DNA from: Rahnella aquatilis CIP 78.65 = ATCC 33071
Lineage (GTDB): Bacteria; Pseudomonadota; Gammaproteobacteria; Enterobacterales; Enterobacteriaceae
Direction of reading: 5' to 3'
Assembly (NCBI RefSeq): GCF_000241955.1
Contig: NC_016818.1
Location: 3,720,001 to 3,784,000 of the forward strand
DNA: 64,000 nucleotides
Shown: one piece after another, positions 50,181 to 59,354 of the stretch
How positions within the stretch are numbered: position 1 is the first letter of the stretch
Layout of the letters: every line of letters starts with the position of its first letter
Translations under genes and position numbers: made by a program
Notes under the pieces: generated by a model
What the model was told of the DNA's origin: nothing
Seen by the model: only the letters and a program-made list of their open reading frames with translations
Databases searched by the model: none

Positions 50181-51004
50181 TGCTCATCCGCCGGGCAACT
50201 GATTTGCGCGTCATACAGATACGGCCCCGGATACTGCGACAGCGGATGCAGATAACTGACCAGCCCGGTGTGATCCACCAGACGGTGCATCACGCAGGCC
50301 GCCGGTTCGAGGTTATAAAACGGTGCCGGATTGTGGTGATAATACGGCACCTGATGCACCGTGCCGGGAATGGTGGTGATGATCGCCTGTTTGTACTGGG
50401 TGAAAATCAGGCGGTGCGTGTGGCCGCAGAACACGCGAACCAGCGACGGGAAGCGGTCAATCAGCGCCAGCAACTGATCGCCATTTTCACAGGAAATCGC
50501 ATCCATCTGCGCCGAACCAACTTTCACCGGCGGATGGTGCATAAATACCGCCGTCGGTTTATCACCGCCCTGCTCCAGTTGCCCTTCCAGCCACGCCAGC
50601 GTTTCCAGCGTCAGGTACCCTTTGGATTCTCCGGCCAGGCTCGAATCGACAAACAACAGACGCATCGGGAAATCGTCGATGGCGTAACGCATATTTTGCG
50701 GGTCAGTACCGAGCTGCGGGCACAGCGGATGCAATGCTTCCAGAAACTGCGCTTTGTCGTCGTGGTTGCCGGGAATGATGTACAGCGGATAACGCAGATT
50801 GCCCAGCGTGCGGCGCGCCACCTCGTATTCCTGCGGCAGACCGCAGTTAACGATATCCCCGGTGATCACCACCGCATCCGGTTGTTCTTCCAGCGCATTC
50901 AGCTGGCTCACCACTTCGGCATTGCAACCGTTCACATCGATAAAGTCATACAGTTTGCGGCCGTGGCTGCGAAAGTGCATGTCAGAAATCTGAGCTAAAA
51001 ACAT
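50177..51004 (-). CDS. gpdQ: Glycerophosphodiesterase GpdQ (binuclear metallophosphoesterase)
   Basis: Hydrolyses glycerophosphodiesters, and promiscuously other phosphodiesters, to glycerol-3-phosphate and an alcohol. 275 residues from the ATG at 51004 (AGGAG six bases before), close to the 274-residue Enterobacter aerogenes enzyme. All metal ligands are visible: Asp8 and His10 (ISDMHFRS), Asp50 ([10 protein letters not shown]), Asn80 (IIPGNHDDK), MHHPPV and CGHTHRL. No signal peptide, so it acts in the cytoplasm on imported substrate. Sits inside the ABC operon. Confidence 0.93.
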   Translation of the reverse strand: MFLAQISDMHFRSHGRKLYDFIDVNGCNAEVVSQLNALEEQPDAVVITGDIVNCGLPQEYEVARRTLGNLRYPLYIIPGNHDDKAQFLEALHPLCPQLGTDPQNMRYAIDDFPMRLLFVDSSLAGESKGYLTLETLAWLEGQLEQGGDKPTAVFMHHPPVKVGSAQMDAISCENGDQLLALIDRFPSLVRVFCGHTHRLIFTQYKQAIITTIPGTVHQVPYYHHNPAPFYNLEPAACVMHRLVDHTGLVSYLHPLSQYPGPYLYDAQISCPADEQ

Positions 51005-51015
51005 GGATGACTCCT

Positions 51016-51915
51016 TTATTTGATCCCGGAAAAGCCGAAGCTTTTCAGGAACTGTTTCTGAAAAATAATGAACGCCAGCATCAGCGGCAGGCACACCATC
51101 AGCGTGCCGGCGGTAATTAATCCCCACTGGCCGCCCGATTCTGCGCCCATCGCGAAGGACACCAGCCCGACGGTCAACACCTGTTTATCCGGGTCGTTAA
51201 GCACCATCAGCGGCCACAAATATTCATTCCAGTGATAAGTGATACTGACCGTGGCGAAGGCGAGAATGGCTGGCCATGACATCGGGATCAGCACGCGGAA
51301 CACCACCTGCCACCAGCGGCAGCCTTCCATCAGCGCGGCTTCTTCGATTTCACGGGGAATGCTGAGAAACGCCTGACGCATCAGGAACACGCCAAACGCC
51401 GAGGCAAAATACGGCATCATCACGCCGGTCAGGGTATTGAGCAGGCCGAACTGTTTGAGGATCATCATGTTCGGCACCATCATGATGACGGGCATGATCA
51501 TCAGTTGGATCAGCAGCAGGTAGAACAGCGTCTGTTTGCCGCGAAATTCGTGATACGCGAACACGTAACCGGCAGTGGTAATCGTCACCAGCTGAACCAG
51601 AAAGGTGCCAAAGGAGAAGAAAATGGTATTGGCGTAAAGCCGCAGCCAGTCGGCGCTGTCCCACGCGTCACGGAAGTTTTGTAACGTAAGCGGGAAGCGC
51701 GGTAACAACGAGGCCATATCCGGCGCAAAACTGCTTTCGCTGAAGGCTGACGACAGCATCCACAGGAAAGGCGCCAGCCACAAAAACGCCGCGCACAGCA
51801 GTAAAACCGGCAGTGTCGAACGGCGCGCACCGCGCAATAACATCGATGGCGAACGTACGCCCGCCCGCAATTTTTTGCCCGTCATCACCGGCGCTTCAGA
51901 CGTTTCAACGCTCAT
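51016..51915 (-). CDS. ABC transporter permease (UgpE-like)
   Basis: 299 residues, six membrane segments after a basic N-terminus. The EAA loop [21 protein letters not shown] is the contact to the ATPase. It overlaps the upstream permease by 11 bases and is followed 11 bases later by gpdQ. Confidence 0.92.
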   Translation of the reverse strand: MSVETSEAPVMTGKKLRAGVRSPSMLLRGARRSTLPVLLLCAAFLWLAPFLWMLSSAFSESSFAPDMASLLPRFPLTLQNFRDAWDSADWLRLYANTIFFSFGTFLVQLVTITTAGYVFAYHEFRGKQTLFYLLLIQLMIMPVIMMVPNMMILKQFGLLNTLTGVMMPYFASAFGVFLMRQAFLSIPREIEEAALMEGCRWWQVVFRVLIPMSWPAILAFATVSITYHWNEYLWPLMVLNDPDKQVLTVGLVSFAMGAESGGQWGLITAGTLMVCLPLMLAFIIFQKQFLKSFGFSGIK

Positions 51916-52777
51916 AATGAACCCCTCTTTCCAGCACCCGCAGGTTCAGCATCGAAAAGCCAAACAGCAGCACCAGCGTCAGGAATGTCGCCGCCGAAGC
52001 TTTGCCTAAATCGTGGGTGTCATTCGCCAGACTCTGGATGTAATACAACAATACGGTGGTGGCGTTATTCGGCCCGCCCTGCGTCATCACCGCGACATGA
52101 TCTATCTGGGTAATCGAATAAATCAGCGCGATAGTGACCACAAAACTGATGGTCGGGCGCAGCAGCGGCAACGTGATATAGAAGAAAACCTGCGGGCGCG
52201 ACGCCCCTTCCATCAGCGCCGCTTCGCGTGCCGGGGCGGGGATCGACTGCAATCCGGCGAGGAAAAACAGCATGTAATAACCGGCGAATTTCCACACACC
52301 GATCACGCTCAGCGCAATCAGCGCGCTGTTGCTCATACCGAGGTAATTGTTATTCATCGGTCCGAACACTTTCGCGAGATAGTAATCCAGCAGCCCCATG
52401 CCGGGCATAAAAATGAACAGCCACAAGGTGGCAGCACTGACCAGCGGGATAATCATCGGAAAGAAAAACGCAGTACGCAGCCAGCGGTTCAGCGAGGTGT
52501 TTTCCCACAGCGCCACCGCCAGCAGCAACGCCAGAATAATGCCGGGGACCACAGTCATCAGGATGTACGCCAGATTATTAAGCAGTGCGCGCCAGAAAAC
52601 CGAATCCTGGAGCAGGCGCAGATAGTTTTGCAGGCCGACAAACGGCGGCGCATCCGACGACAGACGGCTGTCAAACAGGCTGTCAGACGCTGACTGAAAT
52701 AAGGGGTAATAGGTGAATAAAAGCAGAAAAATCAGCGTCGGCAGCAAAATCAGATAAGGAAACAACGTGCGGCGCAT
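51905..52777 (-). CDS. ABC transporter permease (UgpA-like)
   Basis: 290 residues, six membrane segments. The EAA loop REAALMEGASRPQVFFYITL is present. First gene of the permease-permease-gpdQ-ATPase-binding protein operon. Upstream 52778-52938 should hold the promoter; I found only a weak Pho-box-like half (CTGACATAAAT on the minus strand). Confidence 0.92.
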   Translation of the reverse strand: MRRTLFPYLILLPTLIFLLLFTYYPLFQSASDSLFDSRLSSDAPPFVGLQNYLRLLQDSVFWRALLNNLAYILMTVVPGIILALLLAVALWENTSLNRWLRTAFFFPMIIPLVSAATLWLFIFMPGMGLLDYYLAKVFGPMNNNYLGMSNSALIALSVIGVWKFAGYYMLFFLAGLQSIPAPAREAALMEGASRPQVFFYITLPLLRPTISFVVTIALIYSITQIDHVAVMTQGGPNNATTVLLYYIQSLANDTHDLGKASAATFLTLVLLFGFSMLNLRVLERGVHYER

Positions 52778-52938
52778 TACAGGGTACCGGTCAGCGAAAT
52801 AAGGTGCCTATCCTGTCCTGCATTTATGTCAGCCACATGGCGGGAATGTGATGGTTATTTGAATGAAATATGAGCAATGTTACTGAACAAATAGAGGTCG
52901 GATGTCAGATTGAACGGTAACATGCGGATACAACCCCA

Positions 52939-53340
52939 CTAAAATGGGGTTGAGTTGAGGTATATAAAGACAGAATCAGATTGGTTGGTAAAACTATAAA
53001 TAGTTCCTTTAACTGTAAAATAGAGATATCTGCCCTTCAATTGCATTTGGACATTTGAATCTGAAGTAAAAAGAACAGAAGGATAATCTCTGACATCCGC
53101 CAGAAACTCTTTCTCTGTTTTTACAGATGGATAAAGATAATATTTATACGTATTTTGGGTCGTTGCTCCCGCACTACCTTCAGTCACATAAAGGGTATTA
53201 AACTCGCCTATTCTTTCCTTTCGTATAATCGTTTGTTCATAAGGTGAAAAATCTAATGCCACCATAATTAAATATCCCAGGAAAGCTACAACCAACACGA
53301 TGAAAATATAGTTTTTCCTAAAAACCCGTTCTTTTGGCAT
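52939..53340 (-). CDS. Putative immunity protein of the Hcp-linked toxin (membrane-anchored)
   Basis: 133 residues from the ATG at 53340, with AGGG seven bases upstream inside the toxin gene end. Basic N-terminus (MPKERVFRKN), one membrane segment at about 12-30 (YIFIVLVVAFLGYLIMVAL), then a soluble beta-rich domain of about 100 residues. The charge pattern puts this domain in the periplasm. No recognised family. The 23-base overlap with the toxin gene and the low GC shared with it argue for an effector-immunity pair; the role is inferred. Confidence 0.7.
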   Translation of the reverse strand: MPKERVFRKNYIFIVLVVAFLGYLIMVALDFSPYEQTIIRKERIGEFNTLYVTEGSAGATTQNTYKYYLYPSVKTEKEFLADVRDYPSVLFTSDSNVQMQLKGRYLYFTVKGTIYSFTNQSDSVFIYLNSTPF

Positions 53341-53734
53341 AATCAATCCCTGCTCTTATCCATGTCTGATCTTTAGGATCATCCCAATGGGAATTTGGTC
53401 CCTCATAAGAATCCCATTCAGGATCATTTGTACCTGCAAATTTTTGAGCCACGCCAGCACCTCTTAATAAAACACCAGGTGAAATACCTGCTGCTGTTCC
53501 TACAGCCCCGTAATGAAAATTCCCGAAATTTTCATATTTTCCACCTAACTGTTTATAGTCCCAGGGGCCATGATTTCTGACCTGATTATAGAACCATATA
53601 TAAGTTAATGCAGATGGACCTTTGTGTAAACGAGCCGTCATCATATGATTACTCATAGATATGCCTGGGGGGATGATTGCAGATATATCATAAGGAGGAT
53701 GTTGATTTACACCTTCTACAGGGTGTCTGGACAT
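53318..53734 (-). CDS. Small toxin effector, polymorphic toxin type 44-like
   Basis: 138 residues. WFYNQVRNHGPWDYKQLG and YENFGNFHYGAVGTAAG are the hallmarks of the type 44 polymorphic toxin domain (Ntox44), which here fills nearly the whole protein. Only about 40 residues (PPYDISAIIPPGISMSNHM) precede it. It follows hcp by three bases and overlaps the putative immunity gene. A small effector encoded next to hcp is likely carried inside the Hcp tube. The biochemical activity cannot be deduced from the sequence. Confidence 0.8.
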   Translation of the reverse strand: MSRHPVEGVNQHPPYDISAIIPPGISMSNHMMTARLHKGPSALTYIWFYNQVRNHGPWDYKQLGGKYENFGNFHYGAVGTAAGISPGVLLRGAGVAQKFAGTNDPEWDSYEGPNSHWDDPKDQTWIRAGIDYAKRTGF

Positions 53735-53737
53735 AAT

Positions 53738-54223
53738 TTACGCCCTTTCATTCCATGAGTCTGTGAACATGATGTTCCCATCGCAATGTTTCCACGTTAT
53801 TTTGTCGTAACGGAGTTCAACAACTTCAAGATGATTGTGTTTTTCTTTGGTTGGATCTTTAATATCATGCATCAGCGGGGAAATGCTCACAACCTTAACG
53901 CCTTCGATAAACATATTGAAGTACTCAACTTCTTGCCCTGCATCATTGATATGATACCATTTAAATTCTGCTGACTTTAAAGTTTGGCCTTTTGAAACCG
54001 CTTTATATAAATAAGGTGATGATGAATCAAATTCTTTTTGGAAAATCATCGCAGAATGATTACGCGTTGCTGTAATGCTTCCGGTTAAAGGGTCTGTTGG
54101 CAATCGTAAATTATGTGAAAACCCTGTGACCTCAATACTACCTTCTCTATTATTTACATCCACAGACCCTTTGATGTCCGCACCGCCGTCATCTTTCAAC
54201 CATAAATAAGCTGGAATTGCCAT
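53738..54223 (-). CDS. hcp: Type VI secretion system tube protein Hcp
   Basis: 161 residues, family length. AIPAYLWLKDDGGADIKGSV, SSSPYLYKAVSKGQTLKSAE, FKWYHINDAGQEVEYFNMFI and KHNHLEVVELRYDKITWKH are typical of Hcp. No C-terminal toxin extension. No other T6SS structural gene is in the window, so it depends on a main cluster elsewhere. AAGGA precedes the ATG. Confidence 0.95.
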   Translation of the reverse strand: MAIPAYLWLKDDGGADIKGSVDVNNREGSIEVTGFSHNLRLPTDPLTGSITATRNHSAMIFQKEFDSSSPYLYKAVSKGQTLKSAEFKWYHINDAGQEVEYFNMFIEGVKVVSISPLMHDIKDPTKEKHNHLEVVELRYDKITWKHCDGNIMFTDSWNERA

Positions 54224-54517
54224 TTTAACATCCTTATTGAAATAATAAATTCACCGTACAAACACTACCTCTTTGTAATTTAAAAAACAATCACCTGAAA
54301 CAGTAATGCTTTCGCTTACCTATATACAATAATAATCATCATCAAATTTAATATAATAAATTTTTATCTAAATTGAGAATATCTTTATTAGATCCCAGCC
54401 AATGCCTCCGCATTTATTTTGGACGTGTGAGTAAATTGTTATATATGGTTAAAATGAAGTTGTAATAGCGTTCAAGATAAAATCTGGAAGATGTCTCGCA
54501 GGAATAACGCAGTCCGA

Positions 54518-54555
54518 CTCCCTCCCCTGCGAAGGGGAGGGTTGGGGTGGGGTAT
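54518..54555 (+). repeat. GC-rich palindromic repeat, copy 1
   Basis: CCTCCCC (54521-54527) pairs with GGGGAGG (54534-54540) around TGCGAA, followed by TTGGGGTGGGGT. This looks like a dispersed extragenic palindrome: other copies at 54610-54643 (inverted) and 63858-63877. Confidence 0.75.
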
Positions 54556-54607
54556 TAAAGCAAAATCAAAAAGTTGAAGTGTACTTTGAAAAGAGTTAGC
54601 CCTTAAA

Positions 54608-54643
54608 ACCCCCTCCCAACCTCCCCCTTCGCAGGGGGAGGAG
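54608..54643 (-). repeat. GC-rich palindromic repeat, copy 2 (inverted)
   Basis: On the minus strand CTCCCCCTGCGAAGGGGGAG is followed by GTTGGGAGGGGGT, the same unit as copy 1 in reverse. The two copies could fold on each other around about 55 bp, like paired REP/BIME units. Confidence 0.75.
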
Positions 54644-54659
54644 CAAAGAAAAACCCGCT

Positions 54660-55592
54660 TCAAACCATCGTCATCACCATCCTCTCCCGCGCTTCTTCAT
54701 ATGTCGGCATTGATGCCGCCGCGCCTGCCCTTTCCACACAAACAGACGCGTAAGCGGAGGCGAATTGTGCGGCTTCGGGGAGTGTCGCACCGGCGGCGAG
54801 TTGGGAGGCCAGCGCGCCGTTGAAGGCGTCACCTGCGCCGGTGGTGTCGACCGGGGTCGCCGGACAGGCGTGGATAATCTGCGTTTCGCCGTTCACTGAA
54901 AGCAATGCGCCCTGCGTGCCCAGCGTGATGATCAGCGCCTGGATCCCTTTGGCGTGCAGCGCGTGGGCGGCGCGTTGGGCAGAGGGAATATCGCAGACTT
55001 CAATGCCGGTCAGCAGCGTGCATTCTGTGGCGTTCGGCGTGAGTAAATCCACCTGAGCCAGTAAATGGTCAGAAACCGGCTGAAACGGCGCCGGGTTGAG
55101 GATAATGTAGGTGTCGTTGTCCTTCGCGATGCCGATCAGTTTTTCAATCGCAGGCAGATTGTTTTCGAGTTGCGTCAGCAGGATATCAGCGGCGGCGACG
55201 GCCGGACGGCACTGTTCGACTTCTTCATCGGTGACCGTCAGGTTGGCGCCCGGATCAACGGCAATCATGTTTTCGGCATCGGCTCCGGCGACATAAATCA
55301 GCGCGTTGCCGGTCGGGCATTCGCTGGTGGAAAACAGCGTGACGGCGTCGAAACCGGCGCCGTCGAGATGGCGCCGGGCGAACATGCCGAAATCATCGCG
55401 ACCCACTTTACCGATATAATGCACCCGCGCACCGGCACGCAGTGCGGCGACCGCCTGGTTGGCGCCCTTGCCGCCCGCGCCCATCATACTGTTGCGGGCA
55501 ATCAGGGATTCTCCCGGTTTGGGGAAACGCGCCATGCCTGCGACGATATCGAGGTTGAAAGACCCAAATACGCATACCTTGCCTTTGTTCAT
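54660..55592 (-). CDS. PfkB-family sugar kinase (ribokinase-like)
   Basis: 310 residues from the ATG at 55592 (GGAGAGAGGC upstream). VFGSFNLDIVAGMARFPKPG, MGAGGKGANQAVAALRAGA and the C-terminal DTTGAGDAFNGALASQLAAG (catalytic Asp) match ribokinase. Last gene of the sugar operon, overlapping the ROK kinase end by four bases. Ribose or an allulose-type sugar is a plausible substrate. Confidence 0.88.
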   Translation of the reverse strand: MNKGKVCVFGSFNLDIVAGMARFPKPGESLIARNSMMGAGGKGANQAVAALRAGARVHYIGKVGRDDFGMFARRHLDGAGFDAVTLFSTSECPTGNALIYVAGADAENMIAVDPGANLTVTDEEVEQCRPAVAAADILLTQLENNLPAIEKLIGIAKDNDTYIILNPAPFQPVSDHLLAQVDLLTPNATECTLLTGIEVCDIPSAQRAAHALHAKGIQALIITLGTQGALLSVNGETQIIHACPATPVDTTGAGDAFNGALASQLAAGATLPEAAQFASAYASVCVERAGAAASMPTYEEARERMVMTMV

Positions 55593-56533
55593 GCCTCTCT
55601 CCTGAAGGAAAATGTTCCGGCGGCCAGAGCGGGCTGCGACGGAAAAACGCGCTGTGCGGCCAGACACGCGCCACGGCAACCGGTCTCGTCGGTGACGGCG
55701 CTGAAATGAATGGTCAGGCCGTTCGCCGGATACGGGCTGCGCAGATGGCTGCGTAACTGTTGTTCCAGTTCGGCCAGCGGGAAGTTTTCCATCGCCAGCA
55801 CGCCACCGCCCAGCACCAGATATTCGGGATCCAGAATGTTCATTTCGCTGGCGACGGTGCGTGCCAGTCGTGCCACAAACTCAGTTAAATCCGCATGCCC
55901 GGCATGGCGCACAAACAGGTCGGCGAATGGTGTCTGCGGCGCATGTCGCCGCGCCCAGCCGGTCAGCCAGTTGCCGGAGGTCAGCGTCTCGACGCAGCCG
56001 GTTTTGCCGCACGGACAGCGCAGCGGATTCCCCGCCAGCGGGATGTGCCCGAGTTCGCCCGCACCGCCGTGCGCGCCGTGATAAAAATCACCGTTGATCC
56101 ACAAACTGTTGCCCAGCCCGGTGCCGAGATACAGCCCGACGGCGACATCCGGCAGCGCGCTGTGCTGTGTTAAATCCCACCACATCAGATGGTTAACGTC
56201 TTTGTCCATCGCCACCGGCAGGTGTAAACGTTGCGAGAGCAGCGCCGCCACCGGCTGATTATCCAGCGCGGAGATAAACGGCAGCGACAGCACGGTCTGG
56301 CGGTCGCGGGACAATACGCCCGGCAGCCCGAGCATCACCTGCGCCACCTGATGATGCGGATCCTGTTCCTGCAAATACGCCGTGATCAGGTTTTCCAGCC
56401 CCTGCAACGGATCGGGCTGCCCCGCCCAGCTTTGCGTCGGGGTTTTGTGGTAGCCGCGAAAATTTTGCTGGCTGTCCATCAGCATTAAACGGGTATTGGT
56501 GCCCCCGACATCGACTCCAAGAAAGTGCGGCAT
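55589..56533 (-). CDS. ROK-family sugar kinase (allose kinase-like)
   Basis: 314 residues. ATP motif LGVDVGGTNTRLML, catalytic GELGHIPLAG with DKDVN, and the ROK zinc motif CPCGKTGCVETL. The pattern VAVGLYLGTGLGNSLWINGD resembles E. coli AlsK. Directly after the AlsE-like gene and before the PfkB kinase. Confidence 0.86.
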   Translation of the reverse strand: MPHFLGVDVGGTNTRLMLMDSQQNFRGYHKTPTQSWAGQPDPLQGLENLITAYLQEQDPHHQVAQVMLGLPGVLSRDRQTVLSLPFISALDNQPVAALLSQRLHLPVAMDKDVNHLMWWDLTQHSALPDVAVGLYLGTGLGNSLWINGDFYHGAHGGAGELGHIPLAGNPLRCPCGKTGCVETLTSGNWLTGWARRHAPQTPFADLFVRHAGHADLTEFVARLARTVASEMNILDPEYLVLGGGVLAMENFPLAELEQQLRSHLRSPYPANGLTIHFSAVTDETGCRGACLAAQRVFPSQPALAAGTFSFRREA

Positions 56534-56548
56534 ACGGCTCTCCTGCCC

Positions 56549-57229
56549 TCAGGCTGCGTGACGCGCCTGACGCATCTGATCGAGCATTTTGTCCCAGGCA
56601 ACATCCAGATCGCTGTCCAGCGTGAACAGACCGGAACTGCCGACGATCAGCACTTCCGCGCCTGCGCCCATCAGATCCTGATAAGTCCGCAGATTGCAGG
56701 AACCGTCAATTTCGATCAGATAGCGGTAGCCTTTTTGCTGTTTGAGATCGCGCAGTTGCGTGATTTTCCCCAGCATTTCAGGGATGAACGGCTGACCGGC
56801 GTAACCCGGATCGACCGTCATCACGGTGATTTTATCCAGCAGATGAATGTAGTGCTGGATGTACTCCACCGGCGTCGCGGGATTGAGCACCACGCCGACT
56901 TTTTTCCCCAGCGAGCGGATCTGATTAATGATGCGGAAGGCATCGCGGTTAATGGTTTCGGCATGCGGACAGATAAAATCGGCACCGGCTTTGGCGATTG
57001 GCTCGATAAAGTCAGCCGGGTTTTCCACCATCATATGCACGTCGAGGATCAGCGGGGTGTGCGGGCGGATCTGCTCAATAAAGAACGGCGACAGCGTGAT
57101 ATTTTTGACGTAATGGCCGTCCATGATATCGATGTGCAGCATGTCGGCGCGGCGGTTCAGTACCTCGAGTTGCTGTTTAATGTCGATCAGGCTCATGCAC
57201 ATCAGCGACGGAGAAATTTTGTATTCCAT
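56549..57229 (-). CDS. alsE: D-allulose-6-phosphate 3-epimerase-like protein
   Basis: 226-residue ribulose-phosphate-epimerase barrel. ISPSLMCMSL, HIDIMDGHYV, LDVHMMVENP, MTVDPGYAGQPFIPEML and EIDGSCN carry the metal ligands and catalytic Asp residues. Closer to E. coli AlsE than to Rpe (MCM, TLSPFF, ETIN). It would turn D-allulose-6-phosphate into fructose-6-phosphate. Confidence 0.85.
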   Translation of the reverse strand: MEYKISPSLMCMSLIDIKQQLEVLNRRADMLHIDIMDGHYVKNITLSPFFIEQIRPHTPLILDVHMMVENPADFIEPIAKAGADFICPHAETINRDAFRIINQIRSLGKKVGVVLNPATPVEYIQHYIHLLDKITVMTVDPGYAGQPFIPEMLGKITQLRDLKQQKGYRYLIEIDGSCNLRTYQDLMGAGAEVLIVGSSGLFTLDSDLDVAWDKMLDQMRQARHAA

Positions 57230-57267
57230 GATGTTTTCCTAAGTCAGAGGCAATGTTAAAAGAGTGT

Positions 57268-58353
57268 TTAAGGTTGAGCGGCCCGCGCTTTGGCAGCGCT
57301 CATTCGCCCCGCCCTTTTTTGCAGATAACGGCTGCGGAAGAATTTCAGCGCCAGCACCACGATCAGTACCGCGCCCCACATCGCCAGGCTGAAATGCGGG
57401 CTGACGTTCATCAGGTTCAGGCCGGTGGAAATCACCTGCAGAACAATCAGCGAGAGCACCACGCCCGCGACTTTGCCGAAGCCACCGTTGGGATCGGTGC
57501 CGCCAAGAATGATGGCCAGCACCGTCAGCAGCAGGTATGAATCGCCGTAGCCCATGCGCGCCGAGTTGAAACGCGCCATCATAATCAGCCCGGCAATCAC
57601 ACATAACATGCTGGAAATCACGTAGATGGCGATCAGAACACGATGGGTATTCACGCCGCTGAAATGGGTGGCGTTGATGTTACTGCCGCTCATATAAATG
57701 TATTTACCGAGGCGGGTGCGCTCTAAAAACACCGCGATTAACACCGCCGTCAGCAGGAAAATCATCAGCGGAACGGGCACACCGAGCAGGGTTTCCGCGC
57801 CGATAAAGCGCACGATATCCGGCATACCGCTGATCGCCGCACCGCGTGAAAGATAAATGCCGACACCGTTGACCATGGTCATGGTCGCCAGCGTCACCAG
57901 AATCGGATGCGCACCGACATACGCCACCAGCGCACCGGTCAGCATGCCAATCACCAGCGCCAGAATCATTGCGCCGACCAGCGCCAGCGTCAGCCAGACC
58001 GCCTGCATCGCCATGCCGGCATCGGGCGGCAGCCAGGTCAGAAACACCCACGCCATCAGTAAACTGGTCAGGTTAGCGGTAGCGATAATGCACAGGTTCA
58101 GGCCACCGCTGAGGATCGGGATAAACATCGCCAGCGTCAGTAAACCCAGCTCCGGCAACTGAAAGGCAACGCTCATAAAGGTGGCGTCACTGAAGAACCG
58201 CCCCGGCATCGCCAGGCTGAAACCGATGATCACTACCAGCAATAACAGCGATAATCCCAGTGTCGTATTGTCTATTCTCAGGTTGCCGATTTTCAGGCGA
58301 GGCCGCACATCGGGCTTCGCTTTAAGACTCACATTTCTGCTTTTTGCGAACAT
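57268..58353 (-). CDS. Sugar ABC transporter permease (RbsC/AlsC-like) 2
   Basis: 361 residues with about 8-10 membrane segments. The conserved ARFNSARMGYGDSYLLLTVL and ILGGTDPNGGFGKVAGV are typical of the ribose-type (CUT2) permeases. Basic cytoplasmic N- and C-termini. Starts 11 bases after permease 1. Confidence 0.9.
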   Translation of the reverse strand: MFAKSRNVSLKAKPDVRPRLKIGNLRIDNTTLGLSLLLLVVIIGFSLAMPGRFFSDATFMSVAFQLPELGLLTLAMFIPILSGGLNLCIIATANLTSLLMAWVFLTWLPPDAGMAMQAVWLTLALVGAMILALVIGMLTGALVAYVGAHPILVTLATMTMVNGVGIYLSRGAAISGMPDIVRFIGAETLLGVPVPLMIFLLTAVLIAVFLERTRLGKYIYMSGSNINATHFSGVNTHRVLIAIYVISSMLCVIAGLIMMARFNSARMGYGDSYLLLTVLAIILGGTDPNGGFGKVAGVVLSLIVLQVISTGLNLMNVSPHFSLAMWGAVLIVVLALKFFRSRYLQKRAGRMSAAKARAAQP

Positions 58354-58364
58354 AGCGGTTTTCC

Positions 58365-59354
58365 TCAGGCGAAGCCGACTTCGGTTTCTTTGCGTTTCTT
58401 ATAATGGGTGACGGTAATGGCCGCGACGATCACCACGCCGATGACGATGTTCATGAAGTAGCTGGACACGCCGATCAGGTTGAGGCCGTTTTTCAGCACG
58501 CCAATCAGGAATACGCCCATCAGGGTGCCGACCACGCTGCCTTTGCCGCCGTTAAGGCTGGCACCGCCGAGTACCGCCGCCGCCAGCACATCCAGCTCGC
58601 CGCCGACCAGCGCATTCGGCACCACTTCACCGACGCGATAGACCTGTACCAGTCCGCCAATCGCCGCCATTGCGCCGAGATATCCGTAAGCAAACAGATG
58701 CAGCAAACCTACGCGGATACCGATACGGCGTGCGGATTCCTGGTCACCGCCGACCGCAAACAACTGGCGTCCGAGATGGGTTTTGTTAAGCAGGATCCAG
58801 CTCAGCCCGGCGACCGCCAGCATCACCACCACCGGCAAACCCATCTGATAATGCTGTTCGCCGACGCTGAACGGCAGTACGCGGACGGGCGTGGTCAGCC
58901 AGTCAGGCAGGTCGTACAAACTGGTGCCGTTGGTCAGCCACATCAGCATGCCAAACAGCAGTGACTGCATACTGATGGTGACGATGATCGACACGATGCG
59001 CAGGCAGTAGATCAAAATGGCATTGATCATCCCGAGCACCGTGCCGACGGCAACAGCCAGCAAAATGCTGCCCGTCGGGCTGCTCAGGCCGTAGTGGATC
59101 GCCAGCGTGGCGATGAGGTACTGCACGACAGAAGCCACGGCGGCGAACGAAATATCGATACCGCCGGTGACCAGTACCACAAACAGACCGAGGGCAAAAA
59201 TGCCGCTGACGGCATAGCTTTCGGTCAGATCCAGCAAGTTCTGCAAGGTCAGAAACTGGTTGGTCAGTAAGGAAAAGGTGACGATCACCGCCAGCAAGAC
59301 CCAGGCTAAATAACCTTCGTTGCCGGACGGGCGTAACCGGCTGAGCTTAAGCAT
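58365..59354 (-). CDS. Sugar ABC transporter permease (RbsC/AlsC-like) 1
   Basis: 329 residues from the ATG at 59354, overlapping the ATPase stop by eight bases. CUT2 permease features: VVLVTGGIDISFAAVASVVQ, ELDVLAAAVLGGASLNGGKG and a VGTLMGVFLIGVLKNGLNLI end. With permease 2 it would form a heterodimeric channel. Confidence 0.92.
   Translation of the reverse strand: MLKLSRLRPSGNEGYLAWVLLAVIVTFSLLTNQFLTLQNLLDLTESYAVSGIFALGLFVVLVTGGIDISFAAVASVVQYLIATLAIHYGLSSPTGSILLAVAVGTVLGMINAILIYCLRIVSIIVTISMQSLLFGMLMWLTNGTSLYDLPDWLTTPVRVLPFSVGEQHYQMGLPVVVMLAVAGLSWILLNKTHLGRQLFAVGGDQESARRIGIRVGLLHLFAYGYLGAMAAIGGLVQVYRVGEVVPNALVGGELDVLAAAVLGGASLNGGKGSVVGTLMGVFLIGVLKNGLNLIGVSSYFMNIVIGVVIVAAITVTHYKKRKETEVGFA

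Larger units (their letters stand above)
54224..54659. other. Non-coding gap upstream of hcp with an inverted pair of GC-rich repeats
   Basis: 436 bp. 54224-54480 is very AT-rich and should contain the hcp promoter. 54518-54650 contains two palindromic repeats in opposite orientation, listed next. No gene. Confidence 0.6.

Noticed and set aside
52778..52938. Pho box upstream of the gpdQ transporter operon
   Set aside because: Only one half (CTGACAT) fits the consensus; the second half is poor, so phosphate control is not claimed.
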